NCBI GenBank assembly: GCA_036785325.1
Contig: JAXIVH010000014.1
Coordinates: forward strand, 8,425,891 to 8,489,890
Source: Urophycis tenuis
Taxonomy: Eukaryota > Chordata > Actinopteri > Gadiformes > Phycidae
Direction: 5' to 3'
DNA length: 64,000 bases
Position 1 is the stretch's first letter, and every line of letters begins with the position of its first letter. A program made the translations under genes and the position numbers. The notes beneath the pieces were generated by a model, which searched no databases, was not told the DNA's origin, and was given only the letters and a program-made list of their open reading frames with translations. This document shows, one piece after another, positions 13,403-34,867 of this stretch.

Positions 13403-14901
13403 AGAGAGAGAGCATTTGAAGTGGCCAAATGTACCCCTCCCCCAGATTTGTTTTTACTACTACCAGGCTAACCATTTGCTCTGGCATGCCCTATGGACTG
13501 CTCTCCTGGCTAGCATAGCACTACTCACTACTATAAATAAATAGGTGTAATGTTGTGTTCAACATAATGTTATAAACTTTTTTTAAACTGTGTGTGAAAG
13601 TCTGGCTGCTGGCTGTGTGGTGAGATGTGGCTTCATAGTAATGCCACAGGAATGACAGCTTGGCTGTTATGTTTGAGTTAATTAGCATTAGCTAGTATTT
13701 GGGCAATGTGTTGCAAAGATTCACGATTGTGGCTAATGAATCATGTTGAGAGTGTTTGTCTTGGAGCAGCTCTCACTCAACAACACTCAGCAACACTCAA
13801 CGGGCTTCAGACACACACTACTGCACGGAATGAAGCAAGTCTAGTCCCGGACGTGCTGCGGGACAGGACTGGGCTTATCAGTGGATCCAGCCGTGGGACC
13901 CCTGTTGGCCCCTCTCTGGTGTGTTCAGATGTGGCCAGGATGTGTTTAGATTCAGGGGGGGGAGGAGGAGGGTACACGGGGGCGTCACAGGCTCCCCGAG
14001 AGCACTGATGCAGGCCTTCTGACACCATCACAGGGCGCTCTGCACTGCTCCACTTCACTACATCTGAGGAAGCAGACCTGAGCCAATTAAGAGCAGGGAG
14101 AGTCGGCTGCTGTCCGCCTCACTGTTGCCTGGCCTCCCTCCTCCTCCTCCTCCTCCTCCACCACCACCTCCTCCTCCTCCACCACCAGCGCTTTGATCTC
14201 CCACACGCTATCCACAACCAGAGCCAGAACATTTTGCCCCCTTCTTTGCGATGGATGCTGAGGCTTTGTCCAATTATCGCAATCTGGCTTCAACGTTTCT
14301 GAGTGAACGGACTGTAGAGCGACAAATCACCTCCATCGCATCCCATCTGCCTAAAACAAATCTTGTTTCCCCAAAAAATGGAAAACACATTGTGTTCTGT
14401 TCAGTAATGAATTTGCTGCTCCTTTGTTTGAAAGGATAACGTGCTCTCCTCACCCAAGGTTTCTGTTTCTCCTGGACTTGTCAATTGGCTTAACCCGAAT
14501 TTATGGGGCTAATCTCTTTTGGGGGGGAATTGTTGGCAACATATGAGATATACTTCCTGGATTTTAGTTATTGCGGTATTAAAGTAAAGGTTACATGTGG
14601 GCTACGTTACAATAACGTGAATTGTAAAATCTTTTTCTGATCGTGAAATCCTCTACCCCCTTACTTTTTACAAAGAATAAAGCCTCAGGGATTGCCTTTT
14701 TGTGGAGATTTACTTAAAAAAATGTAAAATAAAACAAAACAAAAAAAAAAAAAACTTTTACAGATTTCTAAGCGTCATATCATCCACGTCTGAGGTGATA
14801 TTTACGGCTCCACGTCCGAGCCGTGTGTGTGTGTGTTTGTACGCTGAGCGGCCTCGCGGCACCAGACCTGACCGTGTGTTGCCCGCTGCGCCCTCCTCCA
14901 G

Positions 14902-24727
<9,826 letters not shown>

Positions 24728-25930
24728 CCCTCGTTGCCAAACGCCCCCACAGGAAGCCGCGGTGGACTCGGCCGTACCAGCCCCCACGAGAGGGGATCTC
24801 CAGTTCTCACATCCAAAGCTCCTTTTTTGTTTTGTTTTTTTGTTTTTATAGAAACTTTTACCAAATCTGTGCCAAACTCTTGCAGCAGCTGGACATGGGT
24901 TGGCAGTGCGTGCATCTCGTCGAGGCGTGTCTCTCCTGATCGGACCTGCTGGCGGTCAGTGAGGCCACGGCGGTCCCGACTCCCGCCGGGTCACGTTCGC
25001 TGCTCTTCGTTTCTCCTACCTGTCGCGATCGTCACACCACTAAAGAGGAAGGCGCTGGGTTCCCTGCGGTGCACCACAGGAGTCTGTCCGTGTGTTGTGT
25101 GTGCATTTCGAGAACCAAGGCGTCGCAGGGAGTCCTGGCGGCGCGTCTCGGGGGGGTTTTCCACATTCTGCTCAAGTGAAGGTCGGAACAAAAAGGGTGA
25201 CTTTAAGCCGTTCACTTCTACAACTCTGTATATGCTACATGGTCAAGGTAATTCAAGTGGTACTGATTTTTTTTTTTAACAAAAGGGCTGATTTAATGCT
25301 CCTACTCAGGTAGTCCTTTTGTTAGTGTTACATCGTGTTTGTAATGCCCGTATGCTAAAAGCTTACCACTATCCTCTCACAAAACAGAATTGTAGACAGA
25401 AGCTAGCCCTTTCTAGACGTATGTGAACCCTAGGACTGCAAGGGATAGAGAGAAAAATGTGTTGTTTCCATGTTGTGTGATTAGACGCCGTTGTCATGTA
25501 CATTCTCGTTAACCTTCATTAGTAGGTTGAGCAAAAAAAAAAAATGTTTTCCCCACCAATTACCAGCTAGTGTAGAAAGTGTTTTGGACTGCAACCCTAC
25601 CGAACCAATTTATGAAGCTGTAGTTGTTTATATCCAAATTGAGTCATATTTAATTTATTTTAATAAGAAAATGTATCAATAGTTTATTTTTCAGAGTTAT
25701 GCATTTTACACATCATTTTAAGTTTATTAAAGTATACTGTAGTCCTGTATAGTATATATTTGAGTATTTTGTCAAGATAGTGTAATCACATGTATATGCA
25801 AATGTTTACTGTAGGTATTGTAATTTGTTGTATTTGACAATCTTGTATTATACATTTACTTAGGTATAAAATCTAAATCATCTATTTTGATGATTTAGTT
25901 GTTTGATTAAATGACTTGAAATTCATTCTT
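24728..25930 (+). other. fgfrl1: fgfrl1 3' untranslated region (inferred)
   Basis: AT-rich unique sequence with no gene on either strand. ATTAAA polyadenylation signals occur at 25726-25731 and 25906-25911. The second is the likelier 3' end, because AT-richness drops just after it. The exact cleavage site cannot be read from sequence alone. Confidence 0.6.
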
Positions 25931-26998
25931 CCTACTTTGGGACTGACTACTGAAAGCTTGATGTGATCCCACTCTGCTCACCTGTTCACATTACGGTCAG
26001 AATTCCTTTTTGCTCAAAGGGTTTTTCCTCGTAGTAGTCCAGGTGTGGATTGTGCATATGTGAACAGGGTGGCTGTAGTCGGCCTCAACCCCCCAATAGA
26101 TAAACAGTATTGGGAAGCTCTGACACCGGCAGGTCAGCCTCCATTCATGCAGGGCAAGAAGAGACGAGCTGGACTTGTCTGAAGAGGGTGACACAGGGGG
26201 CAGCCAGCAGCCAGACATCAGTTGGAGAGATAGTGCAGGTGAATAGATACTGTTCAAACAGAGGACCCTCACAGTGCTCGTCACATGAAGGATGGACCCT
26301 GCAAGGTGACACCAAACCGCTCGCATCTTCCCCTCCCCTCCTATTTAAGAAAGTGAATCGGTCCTCTCCGGCCTCGGCCCCTGGTCCACGCCACCAGCTC
26401 ATTCAACCTCCCATCTAGGTAGGATTCCCTTTCACCATTTAGGAAGTGCATTGTCCTGCTCAGGGAGCGATGTGACGAGGCTCTGCGATTGCCCGGCAAA
26501 GAAGGGCTGCATTGTATTAGCCTGCTCTTGTTTTGTAGTAGTAAGCATTGCGGGCTTGGGATGAGCTTTGGCTGCAGATGGAAGACTGTAGACTGAATAG
26601 CCGAGTTTTTCCCCCCTCTGGACTTGAAAGGAGTACAAAGAAAGGCTGAACATGAGCCAACATATGTACACATTGTATAGGCTTTGTTTCACCCATCTGT
26701 GAGAAGACCTCACCTTTTATGCATTATCCTGAGGACAATTATGCATTCAGTATTGCCAACCACGCACGTAGACGTTTCACAGTAAGGCAACACTGCCCCC
26801 TTGAGGTTATGCTGGCTGAAACATGAATAAACAACAAAAACGTATTCTTCTCAAACAGCTTTATTAAGAATGCAGTAATAGTGAGACTGACGTACAAACA
26901 TATACAACCTGACACTGTAGAGATACTGAGGATTAAGAAGTTGAGAAGAAATGATTCTCAGAAGTGCAAAATCTTTAATCGAGAGAAAACTATATTAA
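25931..26998. other. Intergenic interval between fgfrl1 and the foldback element
   Basis: No gene is seen. It contains an AATAAA on + near 26825 and an AATAAA on - (TTTATT at 26860-26865). These could serve as distal polyadenylation signals for fgfrl1 and tacc3 respectively, which would make the two convergent genes overlap at their 3' ends. This is inference only. Confidence 0.5.
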
Positions 26999-27878
26999 AG
27001 TGATAGTTCGGAGTAAAATTCACCCTGAGGTCATTTCCACCAATAATCCAGCCAAATACCCCCTCAGATGCATTTTTAGCGACGGTCAATATTTATGAAG
27101 TTTAGGGGTATCAGCCGAATAGCTTAGTATTGGAGTGTCCGGTACAATGTGTATATCTCGTAAATTACCCCACTAATAATGCATGGATTGTTACCCAACT
27201 TCTGTAGTAGTACATATATGGTCTGTACTCACAAAACGAGGCATTTTAAAGTTTGTAAGTACACCAGGAGTTTATTTAAAAGAGCACTTTTCTGATAGCT
27301 TCAACTCGCTGTTGCTACCGCTGCGTCGACGTCTCTTCCGTCTTTCCGGATAAATTCGTAAAAGTCCTCTTCAAAACTCAAAAGTGTAAGGAAAAAGTTA
27401 GTGAATTCAACACTCCATCGAAATGTATTGACAACTGGAATAATTGAATACTTGAAATTAGATGGAGTGTTGAATTCACTAACTTTTTCCTTACACTTGT
27501 GAGTTTTGAAGAGGACTTTTACGAACTTATCCGGAAAGACGGCGCAGCGGTAGCCTTAGCAACAGCGAATTGAAGCTATCAGAAAAGTGCTCTTTTAAAT
27601 AAACTCCTGGTGTACTTACAGACTTTAAAATGCCTCGTTTTGTGAGTACAGACCATATACGTATGTACTACTACAGAAGTTGGGTAACAATCCATGCATT
27701 ATTAGTGGGGTAATTTACGAGATATACACATTGTACCGGACACTCCAATACTAAGCCATTCGGATGATACCCCTAAACTTGATAAATATTGACCGTCGCT
27801 AAAAATGCATCTGAGGGGGTATTTGGCTGGATTATTGGTGGAAATTACCTCAGGGTGAATTTTACTCCGAACCATCAT
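26999..27878. mobile_element. Foldback (long terminal inverted repeat) DNA element, TTAA target site
   Basis: The left arm (about 26999-27419) and right arm (about 27461-27878) are near-perfect inverted repeats of about 420 bp separated by a 41-bp spacer. TTAA flanks both sides (26995-26998 and 27879-27882). Outer ends read agtgatagttcggagtaaaa on the left and, inverted, atgatggttcggagtaaaat on the right. Mismatches are scattered, with a few indels. There is no transposase frame. A TTAA duplication fits the piggyBac and Kolobok superfamilies; I favour a non-autonomous Kolobok-like element but cannot confirm it without a repeat library. Confidence 0.85.
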
Positions 27879-27918
27879 TTAAACAGAGCACATCAGTTGT
27901 TCAAGCCAACATGAACTT

Positions 27919-27924
27919 TTTAAT
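27919..27924 (-). promoter_or_regulatory. Likely tacc3 polyadenylation signal (ATTAAA)
   Basis: ATTAAA on the minus strand, 65 nt past the tacc3 stop codon. Its use would give a 3' UTR under 100 nt, ending before the foldback element. A distal AATAAA at 26860-26865 is the alternative. Confidence 0.5.
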
Positions 27925-27988
27925 AAAAATCAAAATAACATCAATAAAACATGAAAAAAGACAATGACAAACACAAAGGACAACACAC

Positions 27989-29912
27989 TCATCCCGTTTG
28001 GACTTTAGCAATAAGTTCATCACACAGGTTAGTCAGTTCTTCGGCCTCCTTCACCTGGAAGACAGAGCAAAACACACGTCAGCACACAGCAGTGTTTCCA
28101 ACAGGGACCCCCGATGTCCCGGGCCGCTCCTTACCTTCTGATCGTAGTTCTTCTCCAGTGACTGGGACTTGAGCTGCTCCCTCCGCAGCTGGGCCTGAAG
28201 TCCCGACACCTCAGCCTTGAGCCGCGACCGAAACTCCCCTATTTCTTCATTGGCCCTGATGACAACAAACACTTAAAATCACAAAACGGCACACACATTT
28301 TCTAGTAGTACCACAACACGGGTACCAGACACAACTGAAATTGTGTCAGGGTTTCCCCTACGTTTTTTTTTCCAGCGGCAGTGCCAAGGTGTGCGCACGG
28401 TGCTGAATTGCACAGTGCCGATTGTTTGGCATCAATATTAGTGCAGCGTTTTCAGTCTGCAGCATGTAGTCGTCCCGACGTCTGGGACTCACACTACGGT
28501 TGCTTTCAATCAAATAGGCAGGCTACGTCTTATTGTCAAGTTACGCGTGGTGCGTTTCCTCTTTCAGCCTCCTACATTTATCCTAAAGCCATTCAAAGTG
28601 CTTGGCTGCAGCGCACTGGCGTTGGCAATCCAGCAGGGGCCCGACTGCATGCATGGAGGGGAAAGGCTGCGTATCACACTGAACCACCGGCTCTTACTTG
28701 GTAATCTTCTCCTCTGCATGGGCCTTCAAGGTCTGGTAGCGCAGCTCCTCCTTTTTGATCCTTGCCAGATACTCCTGAGCACATCCTTTCAGAGTCTCTT
28801 CATTCTGGATGTACAACAACACACAACACCCCCGCGTTACCAAGGCCCTGCCCCTTTGAGGGAAGACTGACTGGCCGTGCCTTGAGAATGCTGACCTTCT
28901 TGTAGCCTTCCAAGACCGCCTTGTACTTCTCCAGTCTTTTGAAGAGCTCTGAGAAAGAGGTCTCCATGGCGTTCAGTTCCGTGGACAGCTGCTCCTTCTC
29001 CATCACGGCCTCTTTGAGCTTGGCCTGGGCCACAGCTCTGTCCTTCTCCCGCTCGGCTGAGCAACACAGACCCAGGAAAGATCAGTAAACCGGGCTTCAC
29101 GCGCCAATTCTGTAGCTTTCTGAACTGATCGGTATTACTGTGGTAACTTTCTCATGATCCATATTTCAAAGCTGGGGTTCAATGTAAGGCTTGTGTTGAG
29201 ACTCACCTAAAATATTTGCAATTGTTAGTTCAAATTCAGAGATGATTTTCCTATGAGGAGGGAAAAAAAATGATTTGGCTCAATTGCACATTTAAAGCTG
29301 CACTGATACTTTTCATGACGTTTTACTGAAGCCATCACTGTCCAGCCATCCACTGCCCTCAACCGAAGTGATGGCTAGTAGAGGAAAGGAAGTCAATATA
29401 TAAAAATACAATGAAATTACTGCGGCAACATCGGCAGTTTAAGAAAAAAAACTAAAACCCTAATATATATAAAACAGTGATTACCTCATTTCCTGGCCGT
29501 CCTCAGATAGCTTCTCATATTTTAAAGTCAGTAAATCCTCTTTTTCTTTTGCCTACATGAGAGGGGGTGGGGTTACTCAGCAAAACAGATATGTAAGCAG
29601 TACACAAATAAACAGTACAATAAAATAGTTACCAGTTATGAACAAAAGCCATTACAAAACTTAAATCTATTTAACTCAATTTGCAATGCACATGCTTTTA
29701 ATCTGTTCCCAATTAATCTGACAAGATTTTGGTCGAAACAAAGACAATCATTGTTTTACAGTCTCCAGACCTACCTCTGCCCTGACCCGAGCAATAGCTG
29801 CATCCATGTCTTTCTGACTGTACATCAGAAGTTCAATGATTGCTTCTTCTGCGTTTGGTGGGGGAACCAGACTCTCAAGCATGGTATGACTCTGGACAAG
29901 TGGTTTGACAAT
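27989..29912 (-). other. tacc3: tacc3 TACC-domain exons
   Basis: Seven exons (29775-29912 down to 27989-28054) encode about residues 656-889, a continuous heptad-rich coiled coil. Landmarks are ELLMYSQKDMDAAIARVRAE at its start, FSELFKRLEKYKAVLEGYKK, YLARIKKEELRYQTLKAHAE and the C-terminal NLCDELIAKVQTG before the TGA at 27989-27991. This is the region that dimerises and binds ch-TOG in known TACC proteins. Confidence 0.95.
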
Positions 29913-32900
29913 CTAAACAAAGAAAATCATATTCACATTTAATCGATCTAATCACTTAACTGACAATAAAGTTCAAGTGAATCCACCATTTCAGATGAAA
30001 TTCTACAAGATTAAAAAAAAAGAAAAGTGTTGGTACCCTTGTGCCATATAAGGGTTACATTGAGCAATGTTGAATATGAAACGCTTCACACATCGTGGCA
30101 TCATACTGTAAGTGTCTGTGAAAGCGAACCCCATCTGAGACAGAGTGCCACACATCCACAGCGTTATACTTCAAGTCTCCCAGAGGCATGACCGTCACTT
30201 TGACGGCACTCATTGAAATGAACCGCTGGCCAGACAGAGCTGCATACGTCCAAACACACACACTAAAGCATACTAAAAGGCACTCTGAGGTCACAAAGGG
30301 GACTGTCGCCCGTTTGGCGGAGACCGGCAAAAAATGACAGCGACAAAATAGCATAGATTACCATGTTGACATTCATATTAGACATATTGCCGCGTTTCAA
30401 GCCAAACAAACCCCGTTTTGGGTTCACTGGCTCCAATACCATTAAATGACTTACTGGTGTTGTTGCCGTGGTGTCGATGAGTTTGAAGTCATTCGTCGTT
30501 GGCGGATTTTGTACCAATTGTGCAGATTCCAACCTAATGAACAAAAACACAGCACAGGGAGTACTTACACAGCAAGCTCAGGAGAGTTATTAAATGAGCG
30601 CACCAGCTTAGAACGAGGGGGGGGGGTCACCCGTACCGAGAGCCCAAGCCGGAGGGCCGTGGCGGGTTCACATGATCAGCCGGGGCTCCGGCCTTCTTGG
30701 GACTCTCCTTCAGAAGTGGGTCAAACTTGAGGTACAGGGACTGCTTCCTCAAGGCAGACTCTTTGAACTGTGAAGCAGAAGGCCAGGGATTCAGAACGAC
30801 GTCGTGCCGCAACATCCATTTAAAAAGGAAAGTGCAAAATGGAAACTCACGTTGGTGGAGCCAAACTGCTCCAGGTAGTCCATCTGCCCATCAAAGTCGC
30901 TTGCTATGACTAGGAGGAGAAGAATACAATATGAAGTACATTATGTCAGCAACAATAGAGAGCCCAGCTCTGCTCAAACTCATCACACTGCATACTGCGT
31001 CATACAATTTTAATGACACAGGAAACCTTATAAAAAGAAGACTCACAGGTCGCTCCGGGTACAAACTCAGTGTCTTCTACCAGGACAGTCTGTGAATTCC
31101 AGTCGTGCTGTTGACTGAGATCTCCAGGTTCAGGCGTACGTCGCTCAGCTTCAAGGCTAAGCCCCAGGTCATAGGCAGGGATGGACATTGGTTCCTCTTC
31201 CTGGGGAATTTGACCCTAAAAATGGTAACATGTAGCTTAGTGTTCAGCAGCCCTATGCACTATGAAAAATATCAATATCATATCATATGTTATATCAATA
31301 TGAGTGAGCTGTCCCTTACATGAGCAGTACTGGCTTCTGTGTTGGTGACATCACCTCCGGCGCTAAAAACGGCAAGCACAACCAAACCATCGTTTCAGCT
31401 TTTGCCACTTGAGCAAAGACTCCACTTACTCAAAATGTGCGAATCAATACAGGAATACAAAAGGTAACCCGTACCAGGACGAGAGAGCCTGGTCCACCAC
31501 CTGTTGGGGCATCTGCTCTGGCATGGGCATCTCCTCGACTGCAGGAGGCACTTTGCCCGCAGGACTGGACTTCACCCCACATTGGCTGTCCAGTTTTTCG
31601 TTTGTGCCAAAAGGATTAAAGTTGGGATCATCCAACGTGCCGACGTCAAACGAGTAGGCGACCTTGGGAAGGGGGGCCTCGACCTCCACCTCCATGCCGG
31701 TGCTCACCATGGGCTGCTCTTTCGGTGGCTCCGGCTGTTTTTCCAGCGCTGGCTTTTTCTCCGATGCCTTTACCGCGGGTGGCCTTTTGCCAAACCTCTT
31801 GGGCGGGGGCTTACATTTCACCTTAGCACTCTCGTCAAAGTTAAACTCCAGTCTGACCGGCCCTCCCTTGGCCGGGGAGTCCGCAGGTTGTACCGTGACG
31901 TCGGAGTCGGGGGCGTTGGTGACTTGGTTGGAAATGGGGGCCACCATAGCGACGGGCTTCGCCGCCTCGGGTTCGATGTGTGCCTGTTTCGCCGCCGTGG
32001 GCGCATCTAGGGGGTTCTCTGGGCTGGGGGTCTTCACCGGGGAGGCCTCCGGTTGGTCGCCTGGCAGCGGTTTGCCGGGGGCAGGGGAGTTGGGGATTTT
32101 AGAGCCTCCGGTTTGGAAAGGGTCAATGGCGTCGAGGTTGTCGAAATCCAGACTGTAGGCCCCTCTGGCGGGAAGCGGAGCGTCCTCCAGAGAGGCGGGG
32201 GCCGCGGCGGCCGGAGCCTCCTCCTGAGTGGCGTTCAGGGACACCGTGGCAGGCTGCGGCTCATCATCAGTGGCGGCGGCGGAGGACTCCTGGTCCTCAA
32301 GAGAGGAGTTCTTCATCACCGTGACAACGCTGCTCTCCGTGGAACATACGTCGGCGGAGACGTCGGCCAGGGAGTTTTCCACCGAGGGGTTGAAGGGCAG
32401 CGTCTCGTCCAGGGCCGTTTCCGTTGCCCTGGCCTCGCTCGCCGAGTCCTCAGCCCCAGGCCCGACGGGGGACACGGGAAGGGTCTGGGCAGCCGGCTGG
32501 GCCGGGGACAAGACCATCTTGTTAGAGCCCTGGAATGGATTCATGTCATCCAGGTTGTCAAAATTCAACTGATAGCCTCCTTTGCTTCTGATGGGCATCT
32601 CTTCGTCGGGACGGGACGACACATCTGTCAGGGCATGAAAGAGGGGAAAAATATTTTGATAACTTTACTGCTAATTTTTTTTTTTTAAATAAAAGCCAGA
32701 AGGACATGTTGATGCGAAGATAATTTACCCTTCTCCTGTCCTGCAACTGCCTGGACGCCCCCTAGCGGTGACCCACTGATGAGACACAACAAGGGGTCAG
32801 TATCCAAACAAAGAATTTTAGCAAAATAAATGTATCTATCTTCAGGACCTACTTGGAATCCAGCCGTAAGGAATCCATCCCCCGCATGATCTCCTCCAGG

Positions 32901-33588
32901 CTCTCCATCTTCACAGACTTGGACGGAGACAGAATTCTTTTTGTGACTGGGTCTCTTCTCGGAGTCTGGAAGCACACCTAGAAGTAATACACCGGGTAGA
33001 ATGAAAAGGTTAGTAAGCTGTAGGTAAATTATTCCAATAGAAAATATGTCCGTTTTCAAACAAAATGACATTGAACGGTAACCCAAAAAGACCATTGTTT
33101 TCATAGGGATGCCCCAAAAGAATGAACACATTTTTGGTATTTAGTAATAATAACAATCCCTTTCTGAACACCCACCATTACAGTTCAAGTTTCTATGCCC
33201 AATTCTCTTAAATTTTTTCAAATTGTGTAGCATCAGCTATATGAATATGACAACTGAGGGGTTCTGTCTCTGAATCACTGTATATTATATTTTTGCAATG
33301 TTCCTAATAATGGTGAGGAATGAACAGGAAATCAATGGAAATCAATCAGATCTTTTATAACAATGTCAACCAGTTTCAGCCTGTATCATTCCATTAACAA
33401 TTGTGAGACCTTAATACAAGAAAAATATATACCTTTCCATCCTTTGGCACAGTCTTCTTGGGTAGATTCTCAGTTTGACGCAGAATTGATTGCCTTCCTG
33501 TTGGCTGTTCAATGGCAAAAATGTCGTCAATTCGCTTTCCTCCAGGGTAGACCCCTTCATTCTCATCATTCACAGGAACGGAACTCAT
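27989..33588 (-). CDS. tacc3: Transforming acidic coiled-coil-containing protein 3 (complete, 16 coding exons)
   Basis: TACC3 is an Aurora A-regulated mitotic-spindle protein. With ch-TOG/XMAP215 and clathrin it bridges and stabilises kinetochore-fibre microtubules. Exons in transcript order: 33433-33588, 32853-32977, 32729-32775, 31475-32624, 31320-31362, 31047-31215, 30851-30909, 30631-30767, 30455-30533, 29775-29912, 29485-29552, 29207-29250, 28896-29056, 28698-28804, 28135-28255, 27989-28054. Phases agree throughout and give 889 residues (human 838). Seen: conserved N-terminal RDPVTKRILSPSKS (about residues 61-74), three SDP-type repeats, FKESALRKQSLYLKFDPLL containing the Aurora A target serine (here S593, human S558), and a C-terminal TACC coiled coil. 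The ATG at 33588 opens MSSVPVNDENEG, with an acceptor one base upstream, so the 5' UTR is spliced. It is convergent with fgfrl1 and divergent from kif15. Confidence 0.97.
30455..31362 (-). other. tacc3: tacc3 central exons including the clathrin/Aurora A segment
   Basis: Exons 31320-31362, 31047-31215, 30851-30909, 30631-30767 and 30455-30533. The segment MDYLEQFGSTN continuing into FKESALRKQSLYLKFDPLL is the best-conserved part outside the TACC domain. Family knowledge places Aurora A phosphorylation and clathrin heavy-chain binding here. Intron 29913-30454 (542 bp) shows nothing notable. Confidence 0.93.
31475..32624 (-). other. tacc3: tacc3 large exon with SDP-type repeats
   Basis: A single 1150-bp exon, phase 1 in and phase 2 out, encodes a Pro/Ala/Glu-rich low-complexity region. 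It carries three motifs of the form Y-x-L/F-D/N-F-x-x-L-D-x-x-P-F: YQLNFDNLDDMNPF (about residue 127), YSLDFDNLDAIDPF (about 265) and YSFDVGTLDDPNFNPFG (about 430). GPVRLEFNFDESAKVKCKPP also matches the family. Open frames on the + strand over this exon are shadows of its GC-rich third positions. Confidence 0.95.
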
Positions 33589-34221
33589 CCTTAGGGAAAA
33601 GAAACAAATGTAAAATAATATATAAATCCAATTTACCGTAGGGACAATATGGGTGTCAACAACTGGGCCTACCTAAAAAAAAAAAGAAGTAAAAGTGATC
33701 ACGTGGACATCATGTATGCAAGTCACCAGCACTGCGTCATAAAGTTAATAGCAAATCAACGGTAAGTAAATTCATCACTTATATCGATTTGGTACCACTA
33801 CCTATTGAATTGCATAATATTATATATATATCCAACACCAGATTTGACTGATTGTGAATAAGTGATGTCTCCATATTCCCATAAGTTTTTAATGACGTCG
33901 TCATACAATTAGGCCTTTCGACAACCGCAGCGTCAGAAGAAGAAAATATCTCAAAATTGAAGGTCTGAAAGACAGCCAGACTCAACCATCATTTTAACTT
34001 TTTATAATATTGGTACGAAATATAAATGTTTTGGTACTTTCAGAAGCAAACATCGGTCGAAGTCAACTCTGTCAATCTGCCAGCTGAAGCCACACGATAA
34101 CAACGTTAGCAGAGCACCAACAAGTCACAAAACAACCGTTTATCAAGTTAACTTTCTGTACGCAACAGTGCGAATAACGGAACAGTTGTGTAGCTGCATT
34201 GTTTTCCATTTTACAACCTAC

Positions 34222-34867
34222 CTCAAATAAACAGCAGTAGTTGGCTACAGTATGATTTTCGCTTCCCAGCAAGCCGCACCAACAACAGTCTATATGAACG
34301 CATTTGAAAAGCCCACTCGACCAACGGTTGGGGATTTTAAAGTCGTGAAATGAACCAATAAAATCAATGGGAACCTCTAACCGGAAACGCTACGTAGCCA
34401 AACCAGGCCAAACATCCAATAGCCTTACAGGACGGATGTGACGAAACCAAGTGTTGCAGTTTCTGAGTCGAAGGATGGGTGGCAGCATCGAGTAATAACA
34501 ATCAATTATTGTACCTCATCATGATAAATCCTATTTTGTCATAAAATACTCCAATTTAATTAATTATTCAGCAATGTTCCAATTCAATTATCTATTTTTT
34601 GCATGCACTTTCAATTGTAATGTCAATGGCACCGTCCGGGATCTGTGTACCTCATGGACCTACAGATCACTCCCGGCAGGGGTCAGTAGCAGTACTAACA
34701 GGTAACACGTTACCCTGAATACTGAGTGAAGAAGTACGTCCTCACGGTCTGCGCTGCCCGCCAATTTACAAAGCCAGGTCGGAAACCCTCCGTAAGGATG
34801 CTACTGTCGTAGCCGACATGTTGTAAACACGATAAAAACCAGACCGGAGCTCGCTGTCAACATCAAT
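34222..34867. promoter_or_regulatory. Divergent tacc3/kif15 promoter and tacc3 5' UTR exon
   Basis: A minus-strand splice donor (sequence gtaggt, 34216-34221) marks the 3' end of a tacc3 non-coding first exon beginning at 34222 and extending upward. The kif15 ATG is at 34868. Between them are a CHR-like TTTGAA at 34303-34308, CCAAT boxes at 34355-34359, 34416-34420 and 34761-34765, and an E2F-like CCCGCCAA at 34757-34764. There is no TATA box in an obvious position. CHR plus CCAAT and E2F sites are the known promoter signature of DREAM/MMB-controlled G2/M genes, and both products are mitotic. Exact transcription starts cannot be seen. Confidence 0.65.

Noticed and set aside
29775..30354. Extra minus-strand frame 30055-30354 between tacc3 exons
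   Set aside because: It lies in an intron, and the flanking exons (30455-30533 and 29775-29912) join in phase without it.
31504..32688. Three long open frames on + over the large tacc3 exon
   Set aside because: They are antisense shadows of a GC-rich coding exon; the minus-strand frame has family motifs (SDP-type repeats) and correct splice phases.
34072..34272. Upstream open frame over the tacc3 5' UTR exon
   Set aside because: It starts at a non-ATG codon, crosses the inferred splice donor at 34221 and has no resemblance to any family.
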